26,311 nt of DNA from Eggerthellaceae bacterium UBA3686 (GCA_002371495.1 DFIX01000051.1:1-26311); one strand, 5' to 3'. Shown: positions 1 to 8,450, counted from the stretch's first letter. Made by a program: numbers and translations. Notes: generated by a model not told the origin, from the letters alone.

Positions 1-1597
1 CGAGCCCCTGGGTCGTGTGGATGCATCCGGCCTCGTTGATCGACGTAGGGCTGATGGCGAACGCGTCCCCTCCCTCGAGGTTCCAGCTTATCTCGAAATC
101 TCCGATCTTTATCTCGTGCGCGTTGGTGTCGGACCGCCCGGATTTCGGCCAGTTCCAGCAGTATCCCGCTAGTATGCGCGCCTTATTCGAGGACTGGTTG
201 CGGCTTACGACCTTCTCGCGCAGCTCCTGCGGCGTGTCGAACACGATGAACTCGTAGTTGATATCCTCGAGTTCATAGTTCGCCGTCTGCCTGATTTCCA
301 GAACATCATCTAGCCAAGCAAGGTACCCATCCGAACCATTGCAGCGGAACTGCGACGTTAGCTCCTCTTCGTACACTTCCGCACCGTTGACCGCCGCCCA
401 TTGCTTGATCTCGCTCACGCTGCCGATATCCTTCACAGTAACGCGCTGGCTCTCGTCGATGAAGAACACACTGAGCTTCGCGGCGTTTATAATCTCGTGA
501 ATCTGGTTGATTCCCTGGTTGCCGTAGAGCCCGGACTTCTCGTTCAGGCGATGCGCCTCGTCAGCTAAAACAACGCCGATTGCGTCCTTGGGCACGTCAA
601 CGTACGTACCCGACCCCTTGAACATGTTATCGATGCTGCTCTTGCTCCTATGGCCCTTGAGCTTGCGCTTGTACACCTCGCGTGGAGCGCTGTTCTTCGA
701 GCAGTACTGAGCGAAGAAGCCTTCCTGCGTCAACCGCGCAAGCAAGTTCACGGCAATTACGGTCTTGCCCGTACCGGGCCCGCCCTGCGCTATAAGCACG
801 CGCTTTTTCCCGTCGCGTGCGCACATGCGCGCCAATTCCATGATTCGCTCGAAAACGACTTTCTGATCGTCGATGAGGTTGAACTCCGGATTATTCTCGA
901 GCATGCCGACGATGGCGTCCTGCAGGCTCTTCGACGGCTTTATGCGCCCGTTATCGATTTCGTAGAGTATCTCCTCGTTGTCGCCTGTTTTCACGACGCG
1001 TTTAATGTACTCGCGCAGCTTCTTGACGTCACCTTTCGTGAAGGCGGGCGCATCGGCAAGGTAATCTTCGTATATGGGGTCGTCAAGCGGATCGTTATCT
1101 TTCCGCAGGTAATTGTGAAGGTAGGCGCACGGCCAAAGCTTCACGTCGACCGCCTGGGCGTACTCGTTGTAATCGCGGATCATCTCGGCATAGCTCCACG
1201 CTTGGTACGAGGGGTGGACGACGCGGCGGTTGGCACCACCGGTAAACGTCTCGACCAAGCCGTCGAGGCCTGCAACCTTCTTGAGCTTCTCCCATTGCTT
1301 CAGCTCGATGATCACGACGTTGGCGTAATTCTTATCATCGTAACCAGAAATCAGGAAGTCGACGCGCTTGGCCGTGTTGGGAAGGTTGTACTCAATCGCA
1401 ATGCCGGAGTCCTTGGGGATGTCGTTGTCATTGAGCACCTTGTACATGAATTCGAGCGAGTTTATCCAAGAGCGAAACTCCGCCTCGCCTGTCTTACGGT
1501 GCATCTTCTCGAGGATGTTGTCCCGGATGCTGTAGGCGATGGCGTCTTCTTCGACCTCGTTCATGAAATCGGCTTTGCTGCCGCTGTAGATAATCAT
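1..1597 (-). CDS. PD-(D/E)XK nuclease-DUF2075 (SF1-like) helicase, C-terminus beyond the window
   Basis: About 532 residues can be read from the ATG at 1597 to the left edge; the stop lies outside. The N-terminus has a nuclease-like core: D80 in RVDFLI, then E98 and K100 in IIELKQW, matching the D...ExK of PD-(D/E)XK enzymes. A Walker A motif, GGPGTGKT, lies at about residues 272-279, a DEAH Walker B at 346-349, and a TTQGLE motif of SF1 helicases at the edge. This order fits the DUF2075 family, related to the helicase part of long Schlafen proteins. The start codon overlaps the stop of the upstream MazG-like gene (ATGA, 1594-1597), so the two are probably translationally coupled. A role in DNA or RNA processing during defence is an inference from the domain mix and the neighbourhood; the substrate is unknown. 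Confidence 0.85.
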   Translation of the reverse strand, partial: MIIYSGSKADFMNEVEEDAIAYSIRDNILEKMHRKTGEAEFRSWINSLEFMYKVLNDNDIPKDSGIAIEYNLPNTAKRVDFLISGYDDKNYANVVIIELKQWEKLKKVAGLDGLVETFTGGANRRVVHPSYQAWSYAEMIRDYNEYAQAVDVKLWPCAYLHNYLRKDNDPLDDPIYEDYLADAPAFTKGDVKKLREYIKRVVKTGDNEEILYEIDNGRIKPSKSLQDAIVGMLENNPEFNLIDDQKVVFERIMELARMCARDGKKRVLIAQGGPGTGKTVIAVNLLARLTQEGFFAQYCSKNSAPREVYKRKLKGHRSKSSIDNMFKGSGTYVDVPKDAIGVVLADEAHRLNEKSGLYGNQGINQIHEIINAAKLSVFFIDESQRVTVKDIGSVSEIKQWAAVNGAEVYEEELTSQFRCNGSDGYLAWLDDVLEIRQTANYELEDINYEFIVFDTPQELREKVVSRNQSSNKARILAGYCWNWPKSGRSDTNAHEIKIGDFEISWNLEGGDAFAISPTSINEAGCIHTTQGL

Positions 1598-1935
1598 GAT
1601 TGGAACTCCGTGTACTTCTTAGACGATCCCCGTGATTTATCGATTGGGTATTTGAGCGCATCCTTGTCAACCTTGACGGTCACGATGTTGGCCAAGTCGA
1701 CGCCAAGGGTATCGGCGAGGTAAATGCAATAGATCACAACGTCGGCGAGCTCTTCTGCCATATAAGCCTTCTTTTCTGAGACAACCAGGTCTTCGCCTGA
1801 CCATTGGAATGCCTCGAGGAGCTCGGCAGCTTCGAGGTTGATTGAGATGGCGAGGTCCTTGGGATTGTGAAATTGTGCCCAATCCCGGGCTTCGCGGAAT
1901 GAAATTGCCTTTTGAGCTGCTTCTTCGAAGGTCAT
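1594..1935 (-). CDS. MazG-like nucleotide pyrophosphohydrolase (RS21-C6/iMazG type)
   Basis: A 113-residue all-helical protein of the length typical for single-domain MazG-like enzymes, which hydrolyse (d)NTPs to (d)NMPs and pyrophosphate using Mg2+. The metal-binding helices are visible: EAAELLE (E35, E38, E41) and EELADVVIY (E62, D65). The start is supported by an AGAGG sequence seven bases before the ATG. Its TGA overlaps the ATG of the nuclease-helicase gene, so the pair forms a compact operon. The family includes housecleaning enzymes and also enzymes that alter nucleotide pools in stress or phage response. Which nucleotide this one cleaves cannot be told from the sequence. Confidence 0.85.
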   Translation of the reverse strand: MTFEEAAQKAISFREARDWAQFHNPKDLAISINLEAAELLEAFQWSGEDLVVSEKKAYMAEELADVVIYCIYLADTLGVDLANIVTVKVDKDALKYPIDKSRGSSKKYTEFQS

Positions 1936-2373
1936 GATTTTTCCTCTTGCAGTTCTTTTCTGCCCAACATTCTATCCTTTTATCGCGGATCTAATCACCC
2001 GTTCAGCAAGATATGACCTGCAATATGGATTATCGGACATGCGACACAATTGCCAATGCGCCTGAGATGCCACGCCTTTCATCACGGTAGCCTCGTGAGT
2101 CTTTTTGTTGACGGAGGACCACTTGAACTAGCCCTACGCGACCCAAGTAAGCTATCGCCTTATTTTGATTTTTTATCTGCTTTCTTTTATAGACAACGAT
2201 GATAGCAAGTACTGTCCAACAGGAAGGCAGGTGTTACACTACGAAAAGAAACAATTGCTGAACAGCGACATAATATGCTGGCAAACGAGGCAACCCACTC
2301 ATAATACGTGGCGTGGCACTTGTAATCTGTATTTTATGTCACGGCCCATTTCGAACCAGGACGGGAGGCCCAG
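1936..2373. other. Intergenic region between divergent genes, no convincing gene
   Basis: This 438-base stretch separates the minus-strand MazG-like operon from the plus-strand zinc-ribbon gene and must hold both promoters. It is visibly richer in A and T than the flanking genes. A short open frame at 2165-2491 overlaps the start of the next gene in another frame, has no ribosome binding site and has no protein-like composition. I see no RNA gene or clear repeat here. Confidence 0.5.
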
Positions 2374-3510
2374 ATGGCCTGGCATGAAGCAAAATGCCCA
2401 GCGTGCGCAAGTGAGATATACGTCCCCGACGAAGACGAAAAACTCTTCTGCCCCAAATGTTCTCAAGAGATATATGTTCAAGCAGCTTTAGCATTCAAGG
2501 AATCTTCGACCGCGCCAAAGCAACATTCTTCCGGATGGAGATCCGCGACCGCCGCTAGCCAATCAACTTCAATAAACAAGGCAATGAGCAACAAACCTGG
2601 CACAGCCACTTCGCTCTCGAACTCAGAAAATAATCGATTAGCGGCGGCCCAGTCGTTTTCGTTTCTCGACAACTGGAAAACGTCTGTAGGCATTTTTATT
2701 CTAGGGCTAATATGCTCAAATGCATGCTCGCTTGTTTCGTACTTTGGAACAGTGCCTTCAATCATCATGGCCATCGTATTCGCCCTCGGCACTCTCGGTT
2801 GGGCGCTCGGCGGGTACCCGTCGCTATTCACCGATAAACCTTGCCTGAAGTCCCGCAACGCAGCATGCTTTCTCAATGCCTTCTTCGGAGGTATCGTGTT
2901 TGGGGCGCTATGGTGCACATGCCTAACAAAGAAAAAAAGGGGCGTATCACAATACGTTCAATCTGCTCTCATCTTTGCAACGGCTATTGGCATTTGTGCC
3001 ATGATGATCTTCGGACCGCAAATTGGCATGAATTCATTCAACTCTGAACAGCTTTACGACAGCCCTTCACTACTCATGAGAACAGACGAAGCAAAGATAG
3101 TTGTCAATGCTGGCAGCTTTTCGACCAACGAAGAGCGCGCTGAATCACCTCTTGGGATCATCACGTTCGGTGAGCTTTCTCAAAACGGTAAAAGCTGGAG
3201 TGCTCAAGATATTCCTACTCGCGAAGCCGCGCTCGAGCTCAAATCGCTTGCGTTAGCTCAGCTTTACGGCGGTTCAGATAAAGCTCAAGCTGCCCATCAG
3301 GAATCTGTTAATTTGCCTAGCGAGCAGGAACAGCTCAAATCAGCATACATGTTAGGTGGAAGCGATGGGACTATTGCCATATCCAGGGACAAGTACAAAT
3401 CCGATGACGGCCTTACAGTAACCTGCATCGTTTCATACTATGTTTCCAACTGGTACGGCAAGAATCAAGAACCTGAATACTTTGATGTCTACATAGATAT
3501 TTCTCGATAA
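2374..3510 (+). CDS. Zinc-ribbon membrane protein with a C-terminal soluble domain
   Basis: This 378-residue protein begins with a zinc ribbon (C8, C11, C26, C29, in CPAC and CPKC). A low-complexity Ser/Thr/Asn linker follows to about residue 95, then about four hydrophobic segments (near 103-122, 127-147, 162-182 and 196-214) and a soluble region of about 150 residues. GGGAGG lies five bases before the ATG, which fixes the start. The Cys spacing is the same as in the zinc ribbon encoded at 15780, another ribbon plus membrane-segment protein, though the rest differs. The gene is more AT-rich than its neighbours, which suggests recent transfer. No enzyme motif is recognised. A role as a small-ligand sensor or membrane scaffold would be a guess. 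Confidence 0.75.
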   Translation: MAWHEAKCPACASEIYVPDEDEKLFCPKCSQEIYVQAALAFKESSTAPKQHSSGWRSATAASQSTSINKAMSNKPGTATSLSNSENNRLAAAQSFSFLDNWKTSVGIFILGLICSNACSLVSYFGTVPSIIMAIVFALGTLGWALGGYPSLFTDKPCLKSRNAACFLNAFFGGIVFGALWCTCLTKKKRGVSQYVQSALIFATAIGICAMMIFGPQIGMNSFNSEQLYDSPSLLMRTDEAKIVVNAGSFSTNEERAESPLGIITFGELSQNGKSWSAQDIPTREAALELKSLALAQLYGGSDKAQAAHQESVNLPSEQEQLKSAYMLGGSDGTIAISRDKYKSDDGLTVTCIVSYYVSNWYGKNQEPEYFDVYIDISR

Positions 3511-3544
3511 CAGCTTCAACAAAGCATGCGAAGCTTTGTAGCTG
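3511..3544. terminator. Hairpin just after the zinc-ribbon membrane gene
   Basis: CAGCT (3511-3515) pairs with AGCTG (3540-3544) and ACAAAGC (3519-3525) pairs with GCTTTGT (3533-3539), giving a 12-base-pair stem with a three-base bulge and a seven-base loop directly after the TAA. There is no good T tract, so it may be a weak terminator or a transcript-end stabiliser. Confidence 0.5.
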
Positions 3545-3738
3545 GACAAATATGACGAAGGGGGGCCTTGGAGATTCCATTTACCGTCATAACGATATGC
3601 CCCTTATCGCAAAGCCATCGTAGGGCTTAAACTACCCGTCACCGCGCTCCGCCCGCTGATTTAACCACGAGTCTCTACATTTGTTTCAAGGCTTTTCATT
3701 TGGAGCATTCTATCAGCTTGACAACGTAGCCCACCTTG

Positions 3739-3767
3739 TTGACAGCGGCGTAAGCCGTCGGTATATT
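3739..3767 (+). promoter_or_regulatory. Sigma-70-type promoter for the 3949 gene
   Basis: TTGACA at 3739-3744, a 17-base spacer and TATATT at 3762-3767 make a near-consensus vegetative promoter. Transcription would start near 3774, leaving a leader of about 175 bases before the ATG at 3949. A perfect palindrome, ACAAATTTGT (3770-3779), sits across the expected start point and could be an operator. The leader is AT-rich and I see no attenuator or known riboswitch in it. Confidence 0.65.
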
Positions 3768-3948
3768 ACACAAATTTGTATTCAGCAGTACTCATACCAT
3801 GCTATACAAGATACGGCTAAAACTGTATTATTCGCGCTTGACTCTCGTTATGCATAAGACAAATCGTATTATGGCCTCCCATCATTGTTGCAACGCCAAC
3901 AAAGTGCGAAAATGCAGTTATCCGCATTCCTAGGGTCAGGATTTCAAA

Positions 3949-5250
3949 ATGGACAACAACCAGAAAACCGATGCTCTCGCCCCCGCAAATGGCGAAATCG
4001 AGCACGCCCGAAGGGAAGAGATTGCCAAAGCCGCCTTGTCGCTGTCGATAGACCACCCGCCAACCGTCACGGATATCGCGGTTGACATCGAAAAGGCCAC
4101 GAAGCTTCCCCTGGGCGAGGTCGCGTCCCTGGGCACCGCGTTCGCGTCCCTTCCTGAGGCGTTCCGGACGGTCACCCAGACGGCGAGCATCTCCGGAGAG
4201 GGGCTTCTCAGGGCCACGGACAAGCTCGGCAACGCGCTCGACACCAGCATCCTGCAGGCGTTCAACGACGGGACGGGCCTCATGGGCTCTTTCCGCGACG
4301 CCTCGAACGGCTTCGGCCAAGCGCGGCTCCACCCAGCCTCATCCCAGGCGGCCGAAGTCGCGACGAGCATCCCTTACGACCCCACGACGCTGTTCATGGC
4401 GGCCGCGCTCATGGAGATCAACAAGAAGCTCGACGCCATCCGGGAAACCCAGGAGGAGATGTTCGAGTTCCTCAAGACCAAGGACAAGGCCAAGCAGCGC
4501 GCCAACCTTGAGACGCTCTCGGACATCCTGGCCAGCTACCAGTACAACTGGGACAACCAGAAGGACAAGGATACAAACCTCGCGCTCGTCAAGACCATCC
4601 GCAGGGACGCCCGCGAGGCGGTAATCCAGCACCGCGCCGAAATCAAGAGGAAGACCGGCAAGAAGAACCTCGTACACGTCGACAAGGACGTGCGGGACAA
4701 GGCCGCGGCGGTCCGGTCCGAGCTCGAGGAGTACCGCCTCGCCGTCTACCTGTATGCGTACTCGTCCTTCCTCGAGGTCATGCTCGCGCAGAAGTTCGAC
4801 CCCGACTACCTGCAAAGCCTGGCGAGCGGCATCGACAACTACTCGATCGAGTACCGCAAACTCTACACGAAGGCGTACGACCTCATCGAGGCAGACGCGG
4901 ACAGCTCGGTGCGCGCCATGGCCCTCGGCGGGCTGTCGGGCGCCATGGGCTTCCTCGGCAAGGCGATCGAGAAGACCCCGATCGGAGACCTCACGACAAT
5001 CGACGAGGCGCTGCAGGACGCGAGCAAGGGCATCGACGGCTTCAGCAAAGACATCAAGCAAGGCATGATGGGCAAGCTCATCGGCGCCCAATCGAGCGAC
5101 GTGCGCCCGTTCGTCGACAACATCGAGAACGTCAACCGCCTCTACAACGAACCGGTCATGCTGCTGGCCGACGAGGACGCCATCTACGTCCTGCCCGTAA
5201 GCGAAAACGGCGCAGGAAGCGGCGAGGTCGGGACCGATAGCGAAGAGTGA
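3949..5250 (+). CDS. Conserved protein of unknown function, helical, 433 residues
   Basis: I do not recognise a named domain. The N-terminal third (1-120) is rich in Ala, Thr and Leu. A short hydrophobic stretch near 142-152 (TLFMAAALMEINKKLDAI) leads into a charged, probably coiled-coil region at about 150-260. A second region, around 265-380, contains the motif YRLAVYLYAYSSFLEVMLA and a Gly/Ala-rich segment (GGLSGAMGFLGKAI). The tail is acidic. From memory, similar unannotated proteins occur in Clostridia, so the family is probably widespread, but this is recall and not a search. The gene is GC-richer than the flanking DNA and lies under the promoter at 3739. Its TGA overlaps a GTG at 5247 that probably once began the MutH-like gene, so the two formed an operon. 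Confidence 0.7.
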   Translation: MDNNQKTDALAPANGEIEHARREEIAKAALSLSIDHPPTVTDIAVDIEKATKLPLGEVASLGTAFASLPEAFRTVTQTASISGEGLLRATDKLGNALDTSILQAFNDGTGLMGSFRDASNGFGQARLHPASSQAAEVATSIPYDPTTLFMAAALMEINKKLDAIRETQEEMFEFLKTKDKAKQRANLETLSDILASYQYNWDNQKDKDTNLALVKTIRRDAREAVIQHRAEIKRKTGKKNLVHVDKDVRDKAAAVRSELEEYRLAVYLYAYSSFLEVMLAQKFDPDYLQSLASGIDNYSIEYRKLYTKAYDLIEADADSSVRAMALGGLSGAMGFLGKAIEKTPIGDLTTIDEALQDASKGIDGFSKDIKQGMMGKLIGAQSSDVRPFVDNIENVNRLYNEPVMLLADEDAIYVLPVSENGAGSGEVGTDSEE

Positions 5251-5600
5251 GCCTCCGTACGACATAACCAGCAGGGAATCCGTCTACCACTACGAAGTCG
5301 GCCTGAGGGGTTCGACCCTGCGCGAGAAAACGGCGCGGAGGAGATGACGGACATCAGGCAGAACAAGGGATTGTTCGGCAGCGCCGTCGAGATAGCGCTA
5401 CTTCATGCTCGACCTGAACAGCAACTCAGAGGCCGACTTCAAGGAGGCGGGCCTCGAGCTCAAGACCACGCCGCTCAAACGCAACAAGGACGGCCTCCTC
5501 GCCGCCAAGGAGCGCCTAATCATCGGCATGATCGACTACATGCAGGTCGTGCACGAGGAGTTCGAGACGAGCCACCTCATGGAGAAGACCGAGGGTATAA
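5247..5600 (+). pseudogene. Remnant of a MutH/Sau3AI-family restriction endonuclease
   Basis: Three reading frames must be joined to recover one protein. The first gives PPYDITSRESVYHYEVGLRG (from 5252), resembling the N-terminus of Sau3AI-type enzymes. The second gives MTDIRQNKGLFGSAVE (from 5344). The third, from about 5396, gives SEADFKEAGLELKTTPLK, then AAKERLIIGMIDY. The D of ADF with ExK of ELK is the catalytic pattern of the MutH/Sau3AI fold. Frameshifts lie near 5250, near 5330 (an AAAA run) and near 5395, and the C-terminal half is missing after about 5600. No cognate methyltransferase is present. The family match is from recognised motifs; the loss of function is inferred from the frame breaks. 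Confidence 0.7.
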
Positions 5601-6065
5601 TGAGGAAAGAGCTTCGGATGGCATTACAGGCCCGGCCTCGAAGTCAGCCACATCATAGCGACATCAATGCCTCATGAATCCTTCGCCACTGTTGCCATGA
5701 TGCGCTCAGGCCTGCCCTTCGGGCAGGGTGTTACAGATGCGCTTGACTGCCCAGAGTTCTTCCGATATGGAAACGACGACAAGGTCGCATAAGAGATTCG
5801 CTCCTGCGGCCACTCAGACAGGACTGCAATCGTCATCGACGGCGTCATGAACACGGGCGTAACCATGATGCGAACCCTAGAGTCGCTGGATGGCATGAAG
5901 GTCCTGGTGGCATCAAACGTCATATCATCAAAGCGCCAAATCAGCTCAGCTGTACCGGTATTTGCCGCCCGCGTGTCCGATAACTCGTATAAGGGGGCAC
6001 GTCAATGGCAAGTTTTCGAGGGAAGGAGGCCCGACACGTCAAATCGACTTTTCGCAACTATGTAA
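5600..6065 (+). pseudogene. Remnant of a phosphoribosyltransferase-fold protein
   Basis: One frame from about 5622 to the TAA at 6063-6065 reads HYRPGLEVSHIIATSMPHES and MMRSGLPFGQGV, then, after an in-frame TAA at 5790, AIVIDGVMNTGVTMM, AARVSDNSYKGARQ and DTSNRLFATM. IVIDGVMNTG resembles the PRPP-binding loop of type I phosphoribosyltransferases (hydrophobic residues, acidic pair region, then TG), although the usual DD pair is reduced to one D. A start at 5600 (MRKELRMAL) would need a one-base shift near 5620. The stop and the shift both argue for a dead gene. The substrate cannot be inferred. The MutH remnant runs directly into this gene, as if a deletion joined them. Confidence 0.6.
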
Positions 6066-6118
6066 CCGTTCTCGAAGATAGGCTACGAGCAATCAGCCAA
6101 TGGATTAAGGAGGATTAT

Positions 6119-6349
6119 ATGAGTCGCTATGCAATGTGCCCGAATTGCGGTCATCGGATGAGGCGCGTATTAGATAGCTGGGGTACGTGGGACGGCAGCA
6201 CCTATCAGTGCGATTACTGCTCCGGCAACGACGACTACGACGGAGAAAGCCTGATTATAGACGAAGCGGCGGAAATCTGGGCATCACACGGAAAGGACGA
6301 GGATTACACCTTCGGCTTCTCCGAGGACGAGCTTGAAGACGCTCTGTAA
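6119..6349 (+). CDS. Small acidic zinc-ribbon protein
   Basis: A 76-residue protein with CPNC (C7, C10) and CDYC (C31, C34), a classic rubredoxin-like zinc ribbon, followed by a strongly acidic tail rich in Asp and Glu. The start is chosen for the excellent AAGGAGG five bases before the ATG at 6119; the frame is open further upstream (from 6005) but overlaps the phosphoribosyltransferase remnant. A perfect hairpin follows the stop. Small acidic ribbons of this kind are often DNA mimics, transcription-factor partners or toxin-antitoxin components, but none of these can be shown here. Confidence 0.7.
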   Translation: MSRYAMCPNCGHRMRRVLDSWGTWDGSTYQCDYCSGNDDYDGESLIIDEAAEIWASHGKDEDYTFGFSEDELEDAL

Positions 6350-6360
6350 TAGGTGCGCGA

Positions 6361-6397
6361 AGTGGTCAGGCCGCCTGATATGCGCGGCCTGACCACT
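6361..6397. terminator. Perfect 14-bp hairpin between convergent genes
   Basis: AGTGGTCAGGCCGC at 6361-6374 pairs exactly with 6384-6397 around a nine-base loop. It lies between the ends of the zinc-ribbon gene (plus) and the potassium-channel gene (minus), so it can serve both strands. A T tract is missing on both sides. Confidence 0.7.
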
Positions 6398-6433
6398 CTA
6401 TGAAGTTGGGCTCTATAGATCCACCGATGCGCA

Positions 6434-7171
6434 TCAATCACGGTCGTCCCGTTGGTCAGTTAACATATCGCCGCCATCACCAGCCCCCTTGTCTATCTCC
6501 TCCATGAGTCCCGTCGTCAATATGCTGGCGGGAAGCGCCACGATTGCTATGCCCACAAGGGAAGACAGCATCGCTATAGTTCGGCCGACATCGCTCGTCG
6601 GATACAGATCGCCGTACCCCACCGTTGTCAGACTCACTATCGACCAGTAAATAGCGTCGAAGAAATCGGGGAAGGTATCGTGCTCCACGTTGAACATGAC
6701 CATCGCAATGATCATGACGTATGCAGCAGCGAACACAAGCACCACCATGAGCTGCTCCCGCTTGCGCTCGAAGGCGGCGATAAGCGCATTGAGGCCCTTG
6801 CTGTATCGCACCAGACGAAACGCGCGGAGAGCGCGCAACAGCCTGAGCGCCCTGAGAGTCCTCCAGGCGGAATTAAGCGCCAGGAAAGTGGGCAGTATCG
6901 TCACCAGGTCGATTATCGCCATGGGCGTGAAGGGGTAGATGAAAAAGGACGCCACGCCCTTCCTCAGCTTGAAGTCGGCAGTTAGCCAGCGCGCGATGTA
7001 ATCGACGATGAAAACCGCGACGCACACGTACTCGAGGACGTTGAAGGCAAACCTTTCCTCCCAGAAGCACAGCGGCACCAACGAGGCGATTATGAACACG
7101 GTCATGACGCGCCCGTACCAGACGGAAGCCTCGGAATCGCCTTCCAGTATGTCGTAAACCTCGCCGCGCAT
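6434..7171 (-). CDS. Voltage-gated potassium channel (Kv type, six membrane segments)
   Basis: A 245-residue pore subunit that should form a tetramer in the cytoplasmic membrane. The voltage sensor S4 has Arg at every third position (R104, R107, R110, R113, R116, R119, R122). The pore helix and selectivity filter are intact, with TVGYGD at about 183-188, and S1, S2, S3, S5 and S6 are visible as hydrophobic stretches. The C-terminal tail is short and acidic, without an RCK/TrkA-N domain, so gating is probably by voltage alone. The ATG at 7171 has no clear ribosome binding site, so translation may be leaderless or weak. It is transcribed away from the gene at 7420. A truncated near-copy lies at 11711-12307. 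Confidence 0.93.
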   Translation of the reverse strand: MRGEVYDILEGDSEASVWYGRVMTVFIIASLVPLCFWEERFAFNVLEYVCVAVFIVDYIARWLTADFKLRKGVASFFIYPFTPMAIIDLVTILPTFLALNSAWRTLRALRLLRALRAFRLVRYSKGLNALIAAFERKREQLMVVLVFAAAYVMIIAMVMFNVEHDTFPDFFDAIYWSIVSLTTVGYGDLYPTSDVGRTIAMLSSLVGIAIVALPASILTTGLMEEIDKGAGDGGDMLTDQRDDRD

Positions 7172-7419
7172 GACATTCGTACTTTACAGCAACAACCGTT
7201 CTTTTTTCCATCAAGAATGCGGCTTCGTAATGCCCCATCCTGGCCTGTGCATGGTAGTAGCGAGTTGCTTGCCCTCGAGGCCAAGTACTCAGAGCAAGAC
7301 AACGGGGTGTAGTCACTTGTCGTACGCGCCTCACCCGTACCTTAAAATGAAACCTCAACATAAAACATCGGCACCAGGCACCTTTGTTTCAGCGGAAACC
7401 GACAGCAAGAGAAAAGACT

Positions 7420-8142
7420 ATGCAAAACAGATACACGGGCGACATAGGCGATTTCAGCAAGCTGGGGCTGCTTCGAGCGCTGGGCTCCGCGGGATTCTCG
7501 ATCGGACTTAACTGGTACTTGACCCCGGATGAGACGCACAACGGCGACGGCCGCCACGTTGACTACCTCCGTCAGGCCGAATACCGCGAATGCGACCCGG
7601 GCCTATGGCTCGCCCTCAAAACAATTGTCGACGGAGGGAATCGGCAAGTTCGCTACATGGAAAACGACGATATTCTGCAAGCCACGTTCTTCTCGGATTG
7701 TCTCGATTTCAGGGAGACGAAGAAGGCGATGAGGATCGAGCGCCGCAGCAAGTGGTTCGCAATGTCGCTTAACGCCATGGCGGGCAAAGACATCGTATGC
7801 GTCGACCCCGACAACGGCCTGATCGTGCCCTCAGCCAAGGGAAGGCCGAAGGAGAACAAGTACGTCCTGCCGGAAGAGCTCGCCAGCTACTATTCCCGGG
7901 GCTCCACGGTGATTTATTACCAGCACAAAGCCAGGCGCAAAGACCCCTTCTACAAGGATCAGCTCGAAAAGCTCTTGAGAAAAGAAGACTTTCCCGGTGC
8001 GTCTGGCCTGACATTGAAGTTCGAGAAGGCTTCGCAGCGCTACTACATGTTTCTCATCCAGCCGAAACACAAAGAGGCGGTCGGAAAGGCCGTGAAGGAC
8101 ATGCTCTCAACCGCCTGGGGCAATCACTTCCGCCTGCTCTAG
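7420..8142 (+). CDS. Conserved protein of unknown function, 240 residues
   Basis: The protein starts MQNRYTGDIGDFSKLGLLRA and has the further blocks NWYLTPDETHNGDGRHVDYL, CVDPDNGLIVPSAKG and STVIYYQHKARRKDP. I recall a widespread unannotated family whose members begin in the same way and are often found on accessory islands; I cannot name a domain. The block VCVDPDNGL is reminiscent of an acidic active-site loop (a hydrophobic strand ending in DPDNG), so an enzyme is plausible. No signal peptide or membrane segment is seen. The start at 7420 is chosen because it matches this family opening; only a weak AGAG precedes it. An upstream in-frame ATG at 7384 would add 12 residues. Confidence 0.75.
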   Translation: MQNRYTGDIGDFSKLGLLRALGSAGFSIGLNWYLTPDETHNGDGRHVDYLRQAEYRECDPGLWLALKTIVDGGNRQVRYMENDDILQATFFSDCLDFRETKKAMRIERRSKWFAMSLNAMAGKDIVCVDPDNGLIVPSAKGRPKENKYVLPEELASYYSRGSTVIYYQHKARRKDPFYKDQLEKLLRKEDFPGASGLTLKFEKASQRYYMFLIQPKHKEAVGKAVKDMLSTAWGNHFRLL

Positions 8143-8373
8143 CGCACGGGCTCAGATGCTAAAGGGAGATACGGAGCGCAACCGTCGCGCATGCTAGCAG
8201 CCGCAAAAGCCCGATAATGTTGAAGGTACCCCAAACAATCCAGGCCGCCCTTAAAAACTAAACGCCAATTTCACCGATGCAAAAGCAGCTAGAAAAGAGG
8301 CTTTCGAATCATTCACAGCTGCAGCATGAAAACATCTTGGAAGATTCTGATAAACCCGCCAACCGCCTTACGG

Positions 8374-8411
8374 CGAATCACGCCCCCAATCATAAACGGG
8401 GGCGTGATTCG
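8374..8411. terminator. Perfect 14-bp hairpin between convergent genes
   Basis: CGAATCACGCCCCC (8374-8387) pairs with GGGGGCGTGATTCG (8398-8411) around a ten-base loop. It sits between the gene ending at 8142 and the lipoprotein gene ending at 8451 on the other strand. It probably ends transcription from both sides. The rest of the 308-base gap shows no gene. Confidence 0.7.
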
Positions 8412-8450
8412 GAATTGAGAAGTCGTTACAATCCGAAGATCAGCCTAGAG

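Noticed and set aside
650..1723. Long plus-strand open frame of 357 codons
   Set aside because: It is antisense to the nuclease-helicase and MazG-like genes, whose motifs are clear; it has no ribosome binding site.
4339..5265. Long minus-strand open frame opposite the 433-residue gene
   Set aside because: It is rich in Val, Leu, Arg and Asp as expected for the reverse of a GC-rich gene and has no recognisable motif; the plus frame has the better composition and promoter.
5308..5322. GGTTCGACCC phrase suggesting a tRNA T-arm
   Set aside because: No cloverleaf can be built around it and it lies inside the MutH-like coding remnant.
5247..6065. Frame breaks as sequencing errors only
   Set aside because: Cannot be excluded for the single shift at the AAAA run near 5330, but the missing C-terminal half, the in-frame stop and several other breaks together fit decay better.
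7368..7382. Phrase ACCAGGCAC before the 7420 gene, also near 13535
   Set aside because: Only about nine bases are shared and no symmetry or spacing rule is evident.
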